From positions 372,001 to 436,000 of the forward strand of contig NZ_BSSA01000001.1 in assembly GCF_030268885.1 (NCBI RefSeq): DNA of 64,000 bases, read 5' to 3'. Source of the DNA: Kitasatospora phosalacinea (GTDB lineage Bacteria; Actinomycetota; Actinomycetes; Streptomycetales; Streptomycetaceae). Below are positions 62,596 through 64,000 of the stretch, in pieces. A model generated the notes under the pieces. That model did no database searches, was not told the DNA's origin, and saw nothing but the letters and a program-made list of their open reading frames with translations. The position numbers and the translations under genes are program-made. Numbering within the stretch: position 1 is the first letter of the stretch; every line of letters begins with the position of its first letter.

Positions 62596-63744
62596 ATGGG
62601 CCTCTTCACACGTCGCAAGACCGGCCGGGCCGACCAGCTCCTGCACCGGGCCGACCGGGCCGCGCAGGAGGAGCGGCACACCGAGGCCGAGCAACTCGCC
62701 CGGCAGGCAGCCGAGGCGTACGCCGGGGCGGCCGGTCCCGGCGCCTTCCCCACCGCGAACGCCCTGGCACTGGTCGGCGCCGCCCTGCGCGCACAGGGCC
62801 GGGCAGAGGAGGCCGAGCGCGAACTGCGCGCCGCTCTGGGCGCCCCCGGCCTGCAGACCGACGGCGAGGTGCTGCTGCGCGCCGAACTCGCCAAACTGCT
62901 GCGCGCCGGGGGGCGTTACCAGCAGGCGGTCGAGGAGATCGAGCGGGCCCTGGCGGTCGACGCCTCGCTCACCCCGTCGCTGCTCGCCCGCAAGGCGAAC
63001 GCCACCGTCCTGGCCGACCTGGGACGGCACCGGGAGGCCGCCGAGCAGTACGCCGCCCTCGGCACCGCCGCCCGCCGCGAGGGCTGGGAGTTCGCGCTGG
63101 TGGTCGAGAGCAACCGGCTGGCCCAACTCACCTACCTCGGCGAGCACGAGGCGGTCGAACACGGGGCGGCCCGGCTCAAGGCGGAGTCCGTCGGAGCGTC
63201 CGAACCCGGCGCCACCCTGACCCGGACCTCGGCCAACAACAACCTGGCGGTCAGCCTCTCGCTGCGGGGACGGCACGCCGACGCCGAGGACCTGCTGCGC
63301 AGGGCGCTGGCGGCCGGCGTCACCGGCGGCTCGTTCGAACTGGTCCTGCGGGTCAACCTCTCCCGCGCACTGCTCGGCCAGGGCCGCACCGAGGAGGCCC
63401 GCACCGAACTGGACGCCGCCCGCGCCGCGGCCGAGGCCGCGCCCGCCCTGCCCGACGCGGACCGCTCCGCGCTCCACCTGGCCGCCGCCCGGCAGCACCT
63501 CGCCGAGGGCGACCCCGCCGCCGCCGAGCAGGCCGCCCGGGCGGGCCTCGCCCTGTGCCCGCCCAGCGACCGTCCCACCCACCGGGCCCTGGAGCTGCGC
63601 ACCGCGCTCGGCACCGCCGAGGCCCGGCAGGGCCGGGGCGAGCAGACGCTCACCGCCGCGATCGCCGACTGGGAGGCGCACTTCGGGGCCGCCCACCACG
63701 GCGCGACCGCCGCCCGCGCGGCGCTGGAGACCGCGGCCCGATGA
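62596..63744 (+). CDS. Tetratricopeptide repeat protein
   Basis: A 382-residue soluble, all-helical protein with about eight TPR-like units (for example AEQLARQAAEAYAGAAGPGA, AEEAERELRAALGAPGL, YQQAVEEIERALAVDASL, DAEDLLRRALAAGV). Probably a scaffold for protein-protein contact; no enzymatic domain. A purine-rich ACCGGAAGGACCG ribosome site precedes ATG 62596. Confidence 0.8.
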   Translation: MGLFTRRKTGRADQLLHRADRAAQEERHTEAEQLARQAAEAYAGAAGPGAFPTANALALVGAALRAQGRAEEAERELRAALGAPGLQTDGEVLLRAELAKLLRAGGRYQQAVEEIERALAVDASLTPSLLARKANATVLADLGRHREAAEQYAALGTAARREGWEFALVVESNRLAQLTYLGEHEAVEHGAARLKAESVGASEPGATLTRTSANNNLAVSLSLRGRHADAEDLLRRALAAGVTGGSFELVLRVNLSRALLGQGRTEEARTELDAARAAAEAAPALPDADRSALHLAAARQHLAEGDPAAAEQAARAGLALCPPSDRPTHRALELRTALGTAEARQGRGEQTLTAAIADWEAHFGAAHHGATAARAALETAAR

Positions 63745-63768
63745 GGCGGCGCCGGGAGACGAGAAGAG

Positions 63769-63805
63769 GCCCGCCGGCCGGATCGGGGGCGATCGGCCGG
63801 CGGGC
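63769..63805. terminator. Hairpin after the TPR gene
   Basis: GCCCGCCGGCC (63769-63779) pairs with GGCCGGCGGGC (63795-63805); the inner GATCG/CGATC extends the stem after a one-base bulge, loop GGGG. Confidence 0.7.
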
Positions 63806-63857
63806 CCGCACCGTTCGACGTGTCCCCTCAACCACCGGCGGACCCCCCTGGGTGGCT

Positions 63858-64000
63858 TCACGTCGACCGCGAGGCGCCCCGAGCGGCCAGGGCCTCCTTC
63901 GCGTCGATCACGTTAGCCAACCGCGGCGGACGCGCCTTGGCGCTGCGTGCACAGTGCCTTGGCGCTGCGTCCACGCCGCGCCGGGTCGGCCCCCGGCCGC
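63858..64000 (-). CDS. Possible C-terminal end of a gene entering from the right edge
   Basis: On the minus strand an open frame with high G/C at third positions ends at a TGA (63860-63858). Its last residues are AKARPPRLANVIDAKEALA then ARGASRST. It could be the end of a convergent gene that begins outside the window; no family is recognised. A 15-bp direct repeat (GCCTTGGCGCTGCGT) occurs twice within it, near 63934 and 63957. Confidence 0.3.
   Translation of the reverse strand, partial: GRGPTRRGVDAAPRHCARSAKARPPRLANVIDAKEALAARGASRST

Overview
The window is very GC-rich chromosomal DNA with strong G/C bias at third codon positions. It carries a conservon operon (cvnABCD), an AfsR/SARP-type regulator, many AUGA/GUGA start-stop overlaps, GTG/TTG starts and short Cys-Cys-Arg leader peptides. 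Together these point to the Streptomycetaceae (Streptomyces or Kitasatospora); the species cannot be named from the sequence. No phage, insertion sequence, CRISPR array, rRNA or conventional tRNA gene was seen.

Layout. 1-2940 (minus): truncated secreted polysaccharide deacetylase and a FadD-type long-chain acyl-CoA synthetase. 3301-7535 (plus): conservon. 7811-8842: Cys-Cys leader peptide and a winged-helix regulator. 8994-15800: IclR regulator, divergent from a second leader peptide and an organosulfur operon (DszB-like desulfinase, SsuA, SsuC, SsuB, signal-less binding protein, SsuD). 15867-24425: aldo/keto reductase, truncated hemoglobin, SARP/AAA regulator, MMPL exporter, DUF488 protein. 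24483-29555: aspartate-alanine cycle with two AspT antiporters and a frameshifted AspD. 29620-42266: two-component system, hydrolases, Usp, TetR/SDR pair, RNase Sa-type nuclease, a GH16 enzyme behind a c-di-AMP (ydaO) riboswitch, and a SUKH-like protein.

42290-60866 is a purine-to-central-metabolism island. It has an AllR-like IclR repressor, malate synthase, 8-oxoguanine/guanine-type deaminase, NCS2 purine permease, urate oxidase, HIU hydrolase, OHCU decarboxylase, allantoinase, allantoicase, hydroxypyruvate isomerase, tartronate semialdehyde reductase, glycerate kinase and a catalase that can remove uricase H2O2. Four promoters in it (43107, 52307, 53165, 56736) carry versions of one 16-bp motif at or next to the -35 box, which suggests one repressor regulon. 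Glyoxylate carboligase and a classical ureidoglycolate lyase are not in the window.

Inside that island lies the most unusual element. At 45530-45646, just upstream of a Ro60 (TROVE/vWA) gene, the sequence folds as a circularly permuted tRNA: T arm first, acceptor stem capped by a CCCG loop, then D arm, with both ends leaving through the anticodon-stem position. This is best read as a bacterial Y RNA (YrlA type) partner of the Ro60 protein. A 25-bp near-copy of its 5' end lies 82 bp upstream.
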